Positions 50,275-59,544 of a stretch of 64,000 nt of DNA are shown piece after piece. The stretch is taken from contig NZ_LR134376.1 of NCBI RefSeq assembly GCF_900637545.1, positions 2,623,001 through 2,687,000 on the forward strand, read 5' to 3'. The notes beneath the pieces are model-generated. The model was not told the origin of the DNA, made no database searches, and saw only the letters and a list, made by a program, of their open reading frames with translations. Within the stretch, counting starts at the first letter, position 1, and each line of letters opens with the position of its first letter. This DNA comes from Aeromonas encheleia (GTDB lineage Bacteria; Pseudomonadota; Gammaproteobacteria; Enterobacterales; Aeromonadaceae). The position numbers and the translations under genes are program-made.

Positions 50275-50301
50275 TGTTGGGCTTCGAAACAAAGCCCAAC
50301 A
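50275..50301. repeat. REP-like hairpin
   Basis: TGTTGGGCTT CGAAACA AAGCCCAACA, a perfect 10-bp stem without a T tract, at the join between the maiA relic and the small gene. GTTGGGCTTCG-type palindromes recur in many proteobacterial genomes; identity with that family is an inference. Confidence 0.5.
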
Positions 50302-50316
50302 TTCATATCTTGAATA

Positions 50317-50448
50317 TCATTCGCCCGGTTTATGCTCATGAGGCTTTAGCGCTGGATGTTCCTTTTGCTTTTTAGGCGTAACCCGTTGCCGCTTATCTGG
50401 TGTTCCGTCTTCATTTTTTCTTTTTGGACCAGGTTTGATTCCCATCAT
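50317..50448 (-). CDS. Small basic protein, 43 residues
   Basis: Strong ribosome site AGAAGGAG lies just before two ATG codons (50448 and 50445; the second has better spacing). The product begins MMGIKPGPKRKNEDG and ends HKPGE; it has many Lys, Arg and Pro and no hydrophobic segment, so it is probably disordered or nucleic-acid binding. I do not recognise it. It is trapped between the intact maiA and the maiA relic, and its DNA is much more AT-rich than maiA, so it came in with the rearrangement. Confidence 0.55.
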   Translation of the reverse strand: MMGIKPGPKRKNEDGTPDKRQRVTPKKQKEHPALKPHEHKPGE

Positions 50449-50486
50449 TAACTCCTTCTAACAGTGGTTGACGTGGAAAATAATAC

Positions 50487-51125
50487 TTACGGCTGGGCAT
50501 CCGGCTGCAGCTCCGGGGCGGCCTTGATAAAGGCCTGCAGTTGCTCGCAGTTGGCGACGATGCGGGTAATGGTGGGATAGTCATCCAGCGTCATGTTGTA
50601 ACGGCGGGCGTTATAGACCTGAGGCACCAGCATGCAGTCCGCCAGGGTCACCTCGTTGCCGACGCAATAGACACCGGCGGTGGTCATCAGCAGCGGCTCC
50701 AGGGCCTTGAAGGTCTCGTCAATCCAGTGGCGATACCAGGCATCACGCGCCGTCTTGCTCTGTCCCAGCTCCTGCTCCAGATAGTTGAGCACCCGCAGAT
50801 TGTCCAAAGGGTGAACGTCGCAGGCGATCATGTTAACGATCTGGCGCACCCTTGCTCGCTCCTGGGCGGCCGAGGGCATCAGCGGATGGGCGGGATAGGT
50901 TTCGTCGAGGTATTCCATGATGGCGACCGACTGACCGACCTGCACCTCGCTGTCGATGAGAAAGGGCACCAGCCCCTGCGGATTGATCCGGCGGTAAGCC
51001 TTCTCCTTCTGCTCGCCCTTGCCCAGATGCACCGGGTGCTGCTCATAACTCAGTCCCTTGAGTTGCAGCACCAGGCGCACCCTGAAACTCGCCGATGAAC
51101 GCCAATATCCAAACAACTGCAGCAT
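50487..51125 (-). CDS. maiA: Maleylacetoacetate isomerase
   Basis: 212 residues of the zeta-class GST family. The N-terminus LFGYWRSSASFRVRLVLQLK carries the SSAS active-site motif (SSCS in other members), then INPQGLVPFLIDSE and QSVAIMEYLDETYP; the C-domain has CVGNEVTLADCMLVPQVYNA. It isomerises maleylacetoacetate to fumarylacetoacetate with glutathione, in tyrosine degradation. GAGGGA is before the ATG. It is the last gene of hppD-hmgA-fahA-maiA. The 3' end is duplicated beyond the gene. Confidence 0.95.
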   Translation of the reverse strand: MLQLFGYWRSSASFRVRLVLQLKGLSYEQHPVHLGKGEQKEKAYRRINPQGLVPFLIDSEVQVGQSVAIMEYLDETYPAHPLMPSAAQERARVRQIVNMIACDVHPLDNLRVLNYLEQELGQSKTARDAWYRHWIDETFKALEPLLMTTAGVYCVGNEVTLADCMLVPQVYNARRYNMTLDDYPTITRIVANCEQLQAFIKAAPELQPDAQP

Positions 51126-51232
51126 AACTCTGTCCCTCTTACGCTTGGCGGACGGCGAGTGGCGAACGAAAATCGGCAGGTGGCCACCACCTGCCGTCTC
51201 CCCCGCCGACTCCCCCGCCGGCCACGGCTTCC

Positions 51233-52231
51233 TTAGCTCGTCTGGCTGGCGCCTCCTTGCGTGACGCGCTGCAAAATGGTGCCAAACAGACTCATTCCAT
51301 TGCGATCCAGCATCGCGATGGACACTGTATCACCAAAGCGCAGGAAGGGTGTAGTGGCCTGACCTGACTCGATTATTTCCAGCATACGCAGCTCGGCGAG
51401 GCAGGAAGAGCCGGCGCTGCGGTCATAGTTGGAGACGGTGCCTGAGCCTATGATACAGCCCGCCCCGAGCGGCCGGGTCTTGGCGGCGTGGGCGACAAGC
51501 TCATGGAAGTTGAAGGTCATGTCCACCCCCGCATTGGGGGCCCCGAACAGGCCACCGTTGAGGTGGGTCATGAGCGGCAAGTGCACCTTGCCCTCCTGCC
51601 AGTCGCTGCCCAGCTCGTCCGGGGTGATGGCCACCGGCGAGAAGGCGCTGGAGGGCTTGGACTGGAAGAAGCCAAAGCCCTTGGCGAGCTCGCCCGGGAT
51701 GAGGTTGCGCAGGCTGACGTCGTTGACCAGCATCAGCAGCTTGACGTGGGTGGCCGCGGCCTCCGGGCTCGCCCCCATGGGCACGTCGTCGGTGATGATG
51801 GCCACCTCAGACTCGAAGTCGATGCCCCACTCCTCGGATCCCATGACGATGGGACCACGGGGGGCCAGGAAGCTGTCGGAGCCCCCCTGGTACATCAGGG
51901 GATCGTGCCAGAAGCTGTCCGGCATCTCGGCGCCGCGGGCCTTGCGCACCAGCTCCACGTGGTTGACGTAGGCGCTGCCATCCGCCCACTGGTAGGCGCG
52001 GGGCAGCGGGGAGAGACAGGCCGCCTCATCGAACGGGAAGGCCTCGGGGCAGGCACCGGCGTTCAGCGCCTCATAGACGGCGGCAAGCCGCGGGGCCGTC
52101 TCGGCCCACTCATCCAGCGCCCCTTGCAGGGTGGGGGCGATCGCGGTGACCCGCACCGCCCGACTCAGATCACGGCTCACGACCAGCAAGGCGCCATCGC
52201 GCTTGCCATTGTTCAGGGTTGCCAGTTTCAT
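51233..52231 (-). CDS. fahA: Fumarylacetoacetate hydrolase
   Basis: 332 residues starting MKLATLNNGKRDGALLVVSR at 52231, with AAGGA upstream. This is the short bacterial FAH form. Metal-binding and catalytic signatures are PLMYQGGSDSFLAP, IDFESEVAIITDDV (Glu ligands) and GCIIGSGTVSNYD. It splits fumarylacetoacetate into fumarate and acetoacetate, the last step of the pathway. It lies eight bases after the hmgA stop, so the genes are co-transcribed. Confidence 0.95.
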   Translation of the reverse strand: MKLATLNNGKRDGALLVVSRDLSRAVRVTAIAPTLQGALDEWAETAPRLAAVYEALNAGACPEAFPFDEAACLSPLPRAYQWADGSAYVNHVELVRKARGAEMPDSFWHDPLMYQGGSDSFLAPRGPIVMGSEEWGIDFESEVAIITDDVPMGASPEAAATHVKLLMLVNDVSLRNLIPGELAKGFGFFQSKPSSAFSPVAITPDELGSDWQEGKVHLPLMTHLNGGLFGAPNAGVDMTFNFHELVAHAAKTRPLGAGCIIGSGTVSNYDRSAGSSCLAELRMLEIIESGQATTPFLRFGDTVSIAMLDRNGMSLFGTILQRVTQGGASQTS

Positions 52232-52239
52232 AAAAGTCC

Positions 52240-53400
52240 TTATTTGCCGCTGTGGTCGGGGTTGAGTGCCGGGCGCAGCCAGCTGTTGACGTAGCGCGGG
52301 TTCTCCACCCCCTCGCACAGGCTGCCGACGCTCAGGGCGTCGCGGGTGTCGAGCATCACCGCCACCTCGTCGGTGAAGGTCTTGGCATGGGCGCGGCCGG
52401 CCGCGAACGCCTTGGGATGCGGGCCGTGGGTGAAGCCGGCGGGATGGAAGGTGACCATGCCCCGCTCTATGTTGTCCCGGCTGAAGAAGTCGCCGGCGTG
52501 GTAGAACAGCACCTCGTCGAAGTCGTCGTTGCTGTGGTAGAAGGGCACCCGCAGGGCGCCGGGATCGCTCTCGATGGGGCGCGGCACGAAGGTGCAGACC
52601 ACGAAGCGGCTCGCCACGAAGGTGGAGTGGGCCGAGGGCGGCAGGTGATAGCGGTGGCTCATCAGCGGGCGGATGTCGCGCCAGTTGAGGCGCACCACGC
52701 AGAGATCCCCGTGCCAGCCCTGGGCATCGAGTGGGTTGAACGGCCAGGTTATGACCGACACCTGATCGTGACGCTTGACCTGCAGCGACCAGGGATTCTC
52801 ATCCTGCTGGGCCAGGAAGGCGTCGTCGATGGCGGGCACGTCCAGCGCCGCCGGATCGAAGATGGCGTGCTGACCCACCAGCCCCTTGTCCGGCAGCTGA
52901 TAGCTGTCCCCCGTCGCCTCTATCATCAGGATGAACAGCGGCGCGGTCGGCTCGATGCGCCACATGGTGCCACGGGGGATCACCACATAGTCCCCGTCCC
53001 TCAGGGTCAGATGGCCGTAATCGCAGTAGAACTCCCCGCTCCCCTCGTGGATGAACAGCAGCTCGTCGCCGTCGGCGTTGCGCACCAGGAACGGCATGGT
53101 CTCGGCCAGGCGCCAGATCCGGTAGCGGCAGTGGGCATTGTGCAAAATGTCCGGCATCACCCAGGGGGAGAGGGAGCTCACCTCCTCCTGCAAGCCGTTG
53201 AGATCGAACGCCCGCGGCCGCAGCGGTCCCTCCCAGTTGATCCAGTCGGTGGGGGCGTGTTTGTGGTGCATGTGCGTGGCGGGGCCGAAGAAACCGGCCC
53301 GCCCCAGTTCGCGCTCATAGATGGCCTGCTCGGGCAGATCGGCATGAGCCTGGCGGGAGTGGGTCCCCTCCCGGTGGGGGAAACTGATCCAGTTACGCAT
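52240..53400 (-). CDS. hmgA: Homogentisate 1,2-dioxygenase
   Basis: 386 residues, the shorter bacterial homogentisate dioxygenase. The cupin fold carries HEGSGEFYCDYGHLTLRDGD and FYHAGDFFSR, with the iron ligands expected in HPAGFTHGPHPKAF (His-x5-His pair). The enzyme opens the homogentisate ring to maleylacetoacetate; when it fails, homogentisate polymerises to brown pyomelanin. ACGAGGT precedes ATG 53400. It is 50 bases after hppD in the same operon. Confidence 0.95.
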   Translation of the reverse strand: MRNWISFPHREGTHSRQAHADLPEQAIYERELGRAGFFGPATHMHHKHAPTDWINWEGPLRPRAFDLNGLQEEVSSLSPWVMPDILHNAHCRYRIWRLAETMPFLVRNADGDELLFIHEGSGEFYCDYGHLTLRDGDYVVIPRGTMWRIEPTAPLFILMIEATGDSYQLPDKGLVGQHAIFDPAALDVPAIDDAFLAQQDENPWSLQVKRHDQVSVITWPFNPLDAQGWHGDLCVVRLNWRDIRPLMSHRYHLPPSAHSTFVASRFVVCTFVPRPIESDPGALRVPFYHSNDDFDEVLFYHAGDFFSRDNIERGMVTFHPAGFTHGPHPKAFAAGRAHAKTFTDEVAVMLDTRDALSVGSLCEGVENPRYVNSWLRPALNPDHSGK

Positions 53401-53450
53401 GGCTGAGTACCTCGTATGAAATGAATACCGCTCGACGGTCTCGCATCCCG

Positions 53451-54560
53451 TTACGCATCGCTGGGCTCGCCGCTCAAGACGCCACGGCGGATCTGGTCCA
53501 GCTCGATGGATTCGAACAGTGCCTGGAAGTTGCCCTCGCCGAAGCCTTCGTTGCCCTTGCGCTGGATGATCTCGAAGAACACCGGGCCGATGACGGTGTC
53601 GGTGAAGATCTGCAGCAGGATGCCATCCTTGGTCGGCGAACCGTCGATCAGGATGCGCAGCGCCTTGAGCGCCTCCAGATCCTCCTGATGCCCCTCCACC
53701 CGGCTGTTGACCTTCTCGTAGTAAGTCTCCGGGGTCGGCATAAAGCCGGTGCCACGGCCACGCAGGGTGCGGATGGTCTGATAGATGTCGCCGGAGGCCA
53801 GGGCTATGTGCTGGATCCCCTCCCCCTTGTACTGGCGCAGGTACTCCTCGATCTGGGACTTGTCGTCGGAGGACTCGTTGATGGGGATGCGGATCTTGCC
53901 GCAGGGTGCCGTCATGGCGCGGGAATGCAGGCCGGTCAGCTTGCCCTCGATGTCGAAGTAGCGGATCTCGCGGAAGTTGCCGATCCGCTCATAGAAGTTC
54001 GACCAGAGATCCATGTTGCCGCGCTGGACGTTGTGGGTCAGGTGATCGATCTCAAGGAGCCCCGCATCCACCTCGGCCATGCGCGCCTGCCAGTCGGGAT
54101 AGAACACGAAATCCACGTCATATATAGAGCCCTTGTCGCCGTAGCGGTCGACAAATGACAGGGTGCTCTCGCCGATGCCGTAGATGGCGGGGATGTTGAG
54201 CTCCATGGGCCCTATCTTGCCGACGAACGGCTTGGCCCCCTTGCCGATGGCATGTTGCTGGGCCTTGCCCGCATCCGCCACCCGAAACGCCATGCCGCAC
54301 ACGCTAGGCCCGTGCAGGCTGGCGAACTGCTCGGCCTGGGAGTGGGGCTCGGCGTTGACCACGAAGTTGATGTCTCCCTGGCGGTAGAGCCAGCACTGCT
54401 TGTGCTTGTGCTGCGCCACCTCGGCGAACCCCAGCGAGACGAACAACGCCTTGAGGGCGGCGATGCCCTTGGGATCCGGCGCCGTGTATTCGACGAATTC
54501 GAAGCCATCCGTGCCGAGCGGATTGATGGTGTGGGAACGGGAAGAGGAAGTGGTCGTCAT
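53451..54560 (-). CDS. hppD: 4-hydroxyphenylpyruvate dioxygenase
   Basis: 369 residues starting MTTTSSSRSHTINPLGTDGF at 54560 with AAGGAG upstream. Two VOC-fold halves; iron ligands are expected at the His of IDHLTHNV, the His of GIQHIALAS and the Glu of PVFFEIIQRKGNEGFGEGNF. It turns 4-hydroxyphenylpyruvate into homogentisate. As first gene of hppD-hmgA-fahA-maiA it makes the operon able to degrade tyrosine to fumarate and acetoacetate. A TyrR-like box lies about 165 bases upstream. Confidence 0.96.
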   Translation of the reverse strand: MTTTSSSRSHTINPLGTDGFEFVEYTAPDPKGIAALKALFVSLGFAEVAQHKHKQCWLYRQGDINFVVNAEPHSQAEQFASLHGPSVCGMAFRVADAGKAQQHAIGKGAKPFVGKIGPMELNIPAIYGIGESTLSFVDRYGDKGSIYDVDFVFYPDWQARMAEVDAGLLEIDHLTHNVQRGNMDLWSNFYERIGNFREIRYFDIEGKLTGLHSRAMTAPCGKIRIPINESSDDKSQIEEYLRQYKGEGIQHIALASGDIYQTIRTLRGRGTGFMPTPETYYEKVNSRVEGHQEDLEALKALRILIDGSPTKDGILLQIFTDTVIGPVFFEIIQRKGNEGFGEGNFQALFESIELDQIRRGVLSGEPSDA

Positions 54561-54723
54561 GATGCGCTCCTTGCGGCGCTGCCCTGTGGCAGCTGCCATG
54601 GCCAAACCGATGCAGATCCGCGCTGGGGGATCTAGTGTTAACAACTTGTTTCATTAGAGGCAGCGGGCGCGCAGAAGAGAAGAGGCGGGATGACGATAGT
54701 TTTTCCGGTTACCCCGTCAAAAA

Positions 54724-54741
54724 TGTAAATGAATTGTGACA
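54724..54741. promoter_or_regulatory. Possible TyrR box upstream of hppD
   Basis: TGTAAATGAATTGTGACA resembles the TyrR consensus TGTAAA-N6-TTTACA: one half perfect, the other 4 of 6. It lies in the promoter region of the tyrosine degradation operon, on the side away from the convergent HAD gene. Confidence 0.45.
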
Positions 54742-54799
54742 TTGAAGGCGCAGCCTTGCGGGGCAACCCATGGCGACCCGCAGGGCTGTCAGCCCTGGC

Positions 54800-55450
54800 T
54801 TACAGCCGCCACTGTCTGGGTTCGATATGGGGCAGGCGCTCCCGCACCCGTTGCAGGCGAGCGGGGCTGGGATTGATGAGCCAGGCCTCTGCCCCCAACG
54901 CCAGCAAGGGCAGATCGTGCGGGCTGTCGCTCAGGGCCAGGGCGATCTCGAGACCCAGGATCCTCGGCAGTATCTTGTGTTGGCCATGACAGTAAAAACG
55001 CGGCATCAGGCCACCAAAGCGGTAGTGCATCCGCGAGCCGATGATCCGGTGCGGCATGCCTGGCAACTGCCGATGAAGCTGGCCACGCACCAGGGCGCGG
55101 GGGCTGGCGGAGAGCACCCAGCAGCGCTTGCCCTCGGCCACCAGCAAGGCGCGCGCCTCCTTGAACAGGCCAGGGCGGGTGCGGCAATAGTCCCGCACCA
55201 GGGCGCGCCAGCCGAGGGGCGAGAGCCCTAGGGTGATGGCCCACCAGATGAGCGAGATCCCCCGCTGCCGCTGGTTCGGCAATAGATAGACAAGCCCTCC
55301 CAGCGCGATCAGCGGCAGCAGCAACAGCGGCCAGCGACGACGGCGCAGTATGTAACGAAGCAGGCCGGCGTGGCTGTCGCCCGGGGCCAGGGTGTCGTCA
55401 AAGTCCGCCAGGATCCAGCCCGTGGGCAAGGCCCCCAGCTCGTGGCTCAT
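54800..55450 (-). CDS. HAD-family phosphatase (PgpC/SerB-like)
   Basis: 216 residues. HAD motif I is ILADFDDTLAPGDSH, motif II CWVLSASPRALV, motif III around GQHKILPRILGLE and motif IV ALSDSPHDLPLLAL, i.e. the subfamily I phosphoserine-phosphatase-like type. A hydrophobic segment at about residues 41-57 (LLLLPLIALGGLVYLLP) suggests membrane attachment like PgpC phosphatidylglycerophosphatase. The start ATG overlaps the stop of the pseudouridine synthase (ATGA). Substrate unproven. Confidence 0.82.
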   Translation of the reverse strand: MSHELGALPTGWILADFDDTLAPGDSHAGLLRYILRRRRWPLLLLPLIALGGLVYLLPNQRQRGISLIWWAITLGLSPLGWRALVRDYCRTRPGLFKEARALLVAEGKRCWVLSASPRALVRGQLHRQLPGMPHRIIGSRMHYRFGGLMPRFYCHGQHKILPRILGLEIALALSDSPHDLPLLALGAEAWLINPSPARLQRVRERLPHIEPRQWRL

Positions 55451-56091
55451 TCGCTCAGCCCGGCGATAGCGGCATGGAGTTCGGGGGTGAGGAACTCGGC
55501 CCCCTCCTCCGGCGGGCAGATGAAATCGAAGGGCACGCCATCCAGGCTGAAACTCAGCCGCCAGGCATGGAGGTAGCCGCGATCCGCCGGGGTGCCGCCG
55601 TAGCGCTCGTCCCCCAGGATAGGCGCCCCTATGCTTTTCAGGGCGACCCGGATCTGGTGGGTCTTGCCGGTCTGGGGCTTGATGCGATAGAGCCGCAAGC
55701 CTTCGCGCACCGGGCAGGAGTCGAACCAGCTGATGGCGGGATTGTCCAGGCTGCGTGCCAGCATCCAGCTGCCGCCTCGCCCTTTCTGCATGTCGCCCTT
55801 GACCCAGCCCTGCTTCTTCTTCGGCTTGCGATCCGAGAGCGCCAGGTACTGCTTGCTCACCCGCCGCTCGGCAAACGCCATGCTGAGCGCCCGATTCGCC
55901 GCCGGGGTGCGGGCCAGCAGCAACAGCCCCGAGGTCATCTTGTCCAATCGATGCACGGGGTAGAGCTCCAGCCCGGTCTCGGCACGCATCAGATTGATCA
56001 GGCCGGGCGCGCCCGCCTCATCATGCATACCAAGGCCTGGCCCCTTGTTGATCACCATAAAATCTTTCTGCTGCGACAGTATCCGGTACAT
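55447..56091 (-). CDS. RluA-family pseudouridine synthase
   Basis: 214 residues. The catalytic motif LYPVHRLDKMTSGLLLLART has the essential Asp, and KPQTGKTHQIRVALKSIGAP is the typical C-terminal block. It lacks an S4 domain and is shorter than RluA/RluC/RluD, matching a compact subgroup often annotated as TIGR01621. It isomerises uridine in rRNA or tRNA, target unknown. AAAGGG precedes ATG 56091; it overlaps the HAD gene by 4 bases, a two-gene operon. Confidence 0.88.
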   Translation of the reverse strand: MYRILSQQKDFMVINKGPGLGMHDEAGAPGLINLMRAETGLELYPVHRLDKMTSGLLLLARTPAANRALSMAFAERRVSKQYLALSDRKPKKKQGWVKGDMQKGRGGSWMLARSLDNPAISWFDSCPVREGLRLYRIKPQTGKTHQIRVALKSIGAPILGDERYGGTPADRGYLHAWRLSFSLDGVPFDFICPPEEGAEFLTPELHAAIAGLSE

Positions 56092-56179
56092 CTAGAACCC
56101 TTTAGAATGACATTTATTAATAAGTTGTGATCGGGCGACTGGCCACACCCCATGGACCTTCAGCACAAGAATCGCACGG

Positions 56180-57763
56180 ATGAAGAGATGCTTGCTTTGG
56201 CTGCTATTGCTCGTTGCCAGTTCCCCCCTCCAAGCCGGTGAGCGCTCGCTCGACTCTCCCGATCGGGTAGTCCTGCAGCTGCGCTGGCTGCACCAGCCCC
56301 AATTTGTGGGCTACCACATGGCCAAGGCCAAGGGCTTCTATGCCGATGTCGGCCTGGATGTCGAGATCCGGCCGGGTGGCAAGGGAATAAGCCCGGTACA
56401 GGAGGTGCTGGCCGGGCGCGCCGATTTTGGCGTCGGCAACACCGAGGTGCTGACCGGCTATGCCCATGGCGAGCCCCTGCTGGCCCTCGCCAGTGTCTAT
56501 CAGCACTCCCCCTCGGTGTTCCTGGCCCGTCGTGACAGCGGCATTCTCACCGTTGCGGACATGAGGGGCAAACGGATCATGATGTTTCCCGGCCATCAGG
56601 ATGCCGAGCTGCTCGCCACCCTCTACTATCAAGGGCTGCACGAGCGCCAGCTCACCCCCATTCCGACCTCGGTCAATATCGACGATCTGATCGAGGGCAA
56701 GGTCGATATCTTCAACGCCTATCTCAGCAACGAGCCCTTCTACCTGGAGGAGCGAGGCATCGCGGTCTCCATCATCAACCCTCGCAACTACGGCATCGAC
56801 TTTTACAGCGACATCCTGTTCACCACCCAGGCGCAAGAGCGGATCGACCCGGCGCGGGTGGAGCGCTTTCGCGCCGCCAGCCTGAAGGGGTGGCGCTACG
56901 CGCTGTCCCATCCGGCGGAGGCCATTGCCCTGCTGCGCAAGGAGTATGGCGTCAACCGCAGCCAGGCTCACATGGAGTACGAGCTGCAGATGAGCAAGGA
57001 GATGATACAGCCGCTCTATGTGGAGATCGGGTATATGAATCCGGACCGCTTCGGCCACATCATGGAGCAGCTGACGGAGATAGGCCTCATCCCGCGGCCC
57101 CTGCCGCTGGCAGACTTCCTCTATCAGGCCCCCTCGGAGCAGTGGGCATTCTGGCGCCCCTGGTTCTTGCTGAGCCTGGCCGTGGGCGCCCTCATCCTGC
57201 TGCTGAGCATCTACCTGCTCATCAACAACGAGCGACTCAACCGGGAAGTTGCCCTGCGCAAGCTGCGAGAGCAAGAAATATTACAGCTGGCGCGCCAGGA
57301 TCCGCTCACCGGGCTGCCCAATCGCCTGAGCCTGATGGAGCAACTGGAGCTGCAGATCCAACACCCCGATCCCGGCTGCCTGCTGTTCTGCGATCTCGAC
57401 AGCTTCAAGCAGGTCAACGACAGCTACGGCCACAGCTGTGGCGATGCCCTGCTCTGCCAGCTGGCGGAGCGGATCAATCACAGCCTCGGCCACCGACGTT
57501 TCTTCGCCAGGCTGGCGGGGGATGAGTTCGTGCTGTTGCTGCCCGACCACGACAGCTGGCAGGCCGAAGAGGTGGCCGAGGTGATCCGGCTGGCCATGAT
57601 CCCGCCCTTCGAGGTCAATGGCCACTCCCTGTCGGTCGGGATCAGCGTGGGGGTCAGTCCCTACCAGGCCGGCTGGAGCGCGGAGCAGTGGCTGATCAAC
57701 GCCGATCAGGCCATGTATGGCGACAAGGGCATAGTGCTGGAGAAACAGCGGACCCTGGGTTGA
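56180..57763 (+). CDS. Diguanylate cyclase with periplasmic NMT1/THI5-like sensor
   Basis: 527 residues: signal sequence (1-19), a periplasmic substrate-binding domain of the NMT1/THI5 type (about 25-300; QLRWLHQPQFVGYHMAKAKG, GRADFGVGNTEVLTGYA), one membrane span (about 327-347, WFLLSLAVGALILLLSIYLL), and a cytoplasmic GGDEF domain. The active-site motif is AGDEF (446-450) in place of GGDEF; such variants can still be active. The upstream RxxD inhibitory site is missing, so product inhibition may be weak. The sensor would couple a pyrimidine-like or other small periplasmic ligand to cyclic di-GMP. No EAL domain. Confidence 0.9.
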   Translation: MKRCLLWLLLLVASSPLQAGERSLDSPDRVVLQLRWLHQPQFVGYHMAKAKGFYADVGLDVEIRPGGKGISPVQEVLAGRADFGVGNTEVLTGYAHGEPLLALASVYQHSPSVFLARRDSGILTVADMRGKRIMMFPGHQDAELLATLYYQGLHERQLTPIPTSVNIDDLIEGKVDIFNAYLSNEPFYLEERGIAVSIINPRNYGIDFYSDILFTTQAQERIDPARVERFRAASLKGWRYALSHPAEAIALLRKEYGVNRSQAHMEYELQMSKEMIQPLYVEIGYMNPDRFGHIMEQLTEIGLIPRPLPLADFLYQAPSEQWAFWRPWFLLSLAVGALILLLSIYLLINNERLNREVALRKLREQEILQLARQDPLTGLPNRLSLMEQLELQIQHPDPGCLLFCDLDSFKQVNDSYGHSCGDALLCQLAERINHSLGHRRFFARLAGDEFVLLLPDHDSWQAEEVAEVIRLAMIPPFEVNGHSLSVGISVGVSPYQAGWSAEQWLINADQAMYGDKGIVLEKQRTLG

Positions 57764-57809
57764 GTCGCCCCTCCCGGGCTTTCTCGTCACCAATCCATGC
57801 AGTCCTCAT

Positions 57810-57845
57810 GCAACAAGGCCACCCTGGGGTGGCCTTGTTGCATTT
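57810..57845. terminator. Terminator between cyclase and chemoreceptor genes
   Basis: GCAACAAGGCCACC CTGGG GTGGCCTTGTTGC, then ATTTTC. Strong stem between convergent genes. Confidence 0.85.
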
Positions 57846-57868
57846 TCTGCATTGAGACGGTCCCCGAG

Positions 57869-59425
57869 TCAGCCGAAGGTCTGCCCCAGAGACTTGAGTT
57901 GCCGTGCCTTGGTGAGCAGGATATCGCTCGATTCGTTCACCACCTGCATCTTGCTGCTGTTGGTGTGGGAATGCTGGGAGATGACGTTGACGTTCTGACT
58001 GATGTCCTCGACCACCACCTGCTGCTGCACCGCCGCGGCCGAGATCTGGGTCGAGAGCGCCACCACCTGCTCTATCTCCGTCAGCACCTGCTGCAGGCTG
58101 TCCGATCCCTGCCGGGTCAGGGCCACGCAGGACTGGGTCTGCTGCAGGTTTTTCTGCATCATCCCCTTCCAGTCGTTCAGGGTGCGCTGGATCTGCCCTA
58201 TGCTGCCCTGGATCTGCTCGGTCGCCTTGTGGGTGCGGGTCGACAGGGTGCGCACCTCATCGGCCACCACCGCGAAGCCGCGCCCCTGTTCCCCCGCCCG
58301 CGCCGCCTCGATGGCCGCGTTGAGGGCCAGCAGGTTGGTCTGATCCGCTATCCCCTGGATCTCGTTCATCAGCACCCCGATGCGCTCCGACTCGTCGGCC
58401 AGCGCCACCGCCGCACTGAAGGCGTGCTCGGCCTGGGTGGCCAGCTCGGTGATGCCCTGCTGGGTGTCCCCCAGCTGCCGATCGGTGTGCAGGCAGTGCA
58501 CCTTGGCCTGGGCTATCTGGCTATCCGTCTCCTCGATGTTGCGGGCTATCTCATGGGCCGTTGCCGCCATCTCGGTGATGGCCGCCGCCACCTGCTGGGT
58601 CTGGATATCCTGCTCGGCGATGTCGGCACTCGCCTCACTGGAGGCCGTCTTGAGGTGCACGGCCAGATCCTGCAGGGAGAGGGTCGCATCCTCCACTCGC
58701 CCCAGCACGGTCCGGATCCTGGCCTGCAGCAGCTTGATGTGGAAGTCCGCGATAGCCTTGGGCTCATTGCCCGAGTAGATGAGCCGGGTCAGGCTGTCGT
58801 ACTCGCTGGCCAGCTGGCGCAGGTAACGGGGGGTGCCGATCAGCTCGTGGCGATAGAGCAGGACAAGCCAGGCCAGCGGCAGCAGTATAAACAGCGGCCC
58901 CCAGGCGCCCAGCAGATGGAGGCTCCCCCCCAGCATCGCCAGCAGCCCGAGCAAGGCCACCCCATGGCGCACCCAGCGGCCCAGGGCGACACCGGCGCGG
59001 CGCTCCCCGCGCTCACTCGCCTTCAGCCTGGTGTAGGTGCGGGTGGCAATGGCCTTCAGCTCGGGTTCGGCGCGGCTGCGCACCGACTGGTAGCCACTGA
59101 TCCTGCCCTGCTCGAAGATGGGGGTGACATAGGCATCCACCCAGTAGTAACGGCCATCCTTGCAGCGATTCTTGACCATGCCGCGCCAGGGCTTGCCCTG
59201 TTTCAGCTTGCCCCAGAGATCGGCAAAGGCCACCTTTGGCATGTCCGGATGGCGCACCATGTTGTGATGCTGACCTATCATCTCCGCCTGGCTGTAGCCC
59301 GCCACCCGGCAGAAATTTTCATTCGCGTAGGTGATGACACCCCGCATATCCGTGGTGGAGACCAACTGCTCATGGGCGGAAAAATCTACTTCTTCATCAA
59401 CGAGATGACTCTGCGTCTTACTCAT
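57869..59425 (-). CDS. PAS-domain methyl-accepting chemotaxis protein (Aer-like)
   Basis: 518 residues without a periplasmic domain. The N-terminal PAS domain ([55 protein letters not shown]) resembles the FAD-binding aerotaxis sensor Aer. A hydrophobic hairpin at about 150-190 anchors it to the membrane; the signalling region has the tip [20 protein letters not shown] and [17 protein letters not shown]. It probably senses redox or energy state and signals to CheA/CheW. AAAGGCG precedes the ATG. No C-terminal CheR-binding pentapeptide is present. Confidence 0.92.
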   Translation of the reverse strand: MSKTQSHLVDEEVDFSAHEQLVSTTDMRGVITYANENFCRVAGYSQAEMIGQHHNMVRHPDMPKVAFADLWGKLKQGKPWRGMVKNRCKDGRYYWVDAYVTPIFEQGRISGYQSVRSRAEPELKAIATRTYTRLKASERGERRAGVALGRWVRHGVALLGLLAMLGGSLHLLGAWGPLFILLPLAWLVLLYRHELIGTPRYLRQLASEYDSLTRLIYSGNEPKAIADFHIKLLQARIRTVLGRVEDATLSLQDLAVHLKTASSEASADIAEQDIQTQQVAAAITEMAATAHEIARNIEETDSQIAQAKVHCLHTDRQLGDTQQGITELATQAEHAFSAAVALADESERIGVLMNEIQGIADQTNLLALNAAIEAARAGEQGRGFAVVADEVRTLSTRTHKATEQIQGSIGQIQRTLNDWKGMMQKNLQQTQSCVALTRQGSDSLQQVLTEIEQVVALSTQISAAAVQQQVVVEDISQNVNVISQHSHTNSSKMQVVNESSDILLTKARQLKSLGQTFG

Positions 59426-59485
59426 GGCACACGCCTTTTGTGTTAAAACTCAATTAGCGTAGTCAAGGCGATTGACCCCGACAAT

Positions 59486-59521
59486 AAAGGCCCTCATTCC
59501 GTAGGGAAACTGAGGGCCTTT
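59486..59521. terminator. Terminator after the acyl-CoA ligase gene
   Basis: AAAGGCCCTCA / TGAGGGCCTTT stem, T-rich on both sides; the minus-strand ligase gene ends at 59545. Confidence 0.82.
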
Positions 59522-59544
59522 CTGTTCATTTCATGACGCTGCGC

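Noticed and set aside
50275..50301. Integron attC site, because the stem carries GTTGGGC and GCCCAAC boxes next to a small gene.
   Set aside because: The boxes are in the wrong order for attC (it should begin RYYYAAC and end GTTRRRY), and no integrase or further cassettes are seen.
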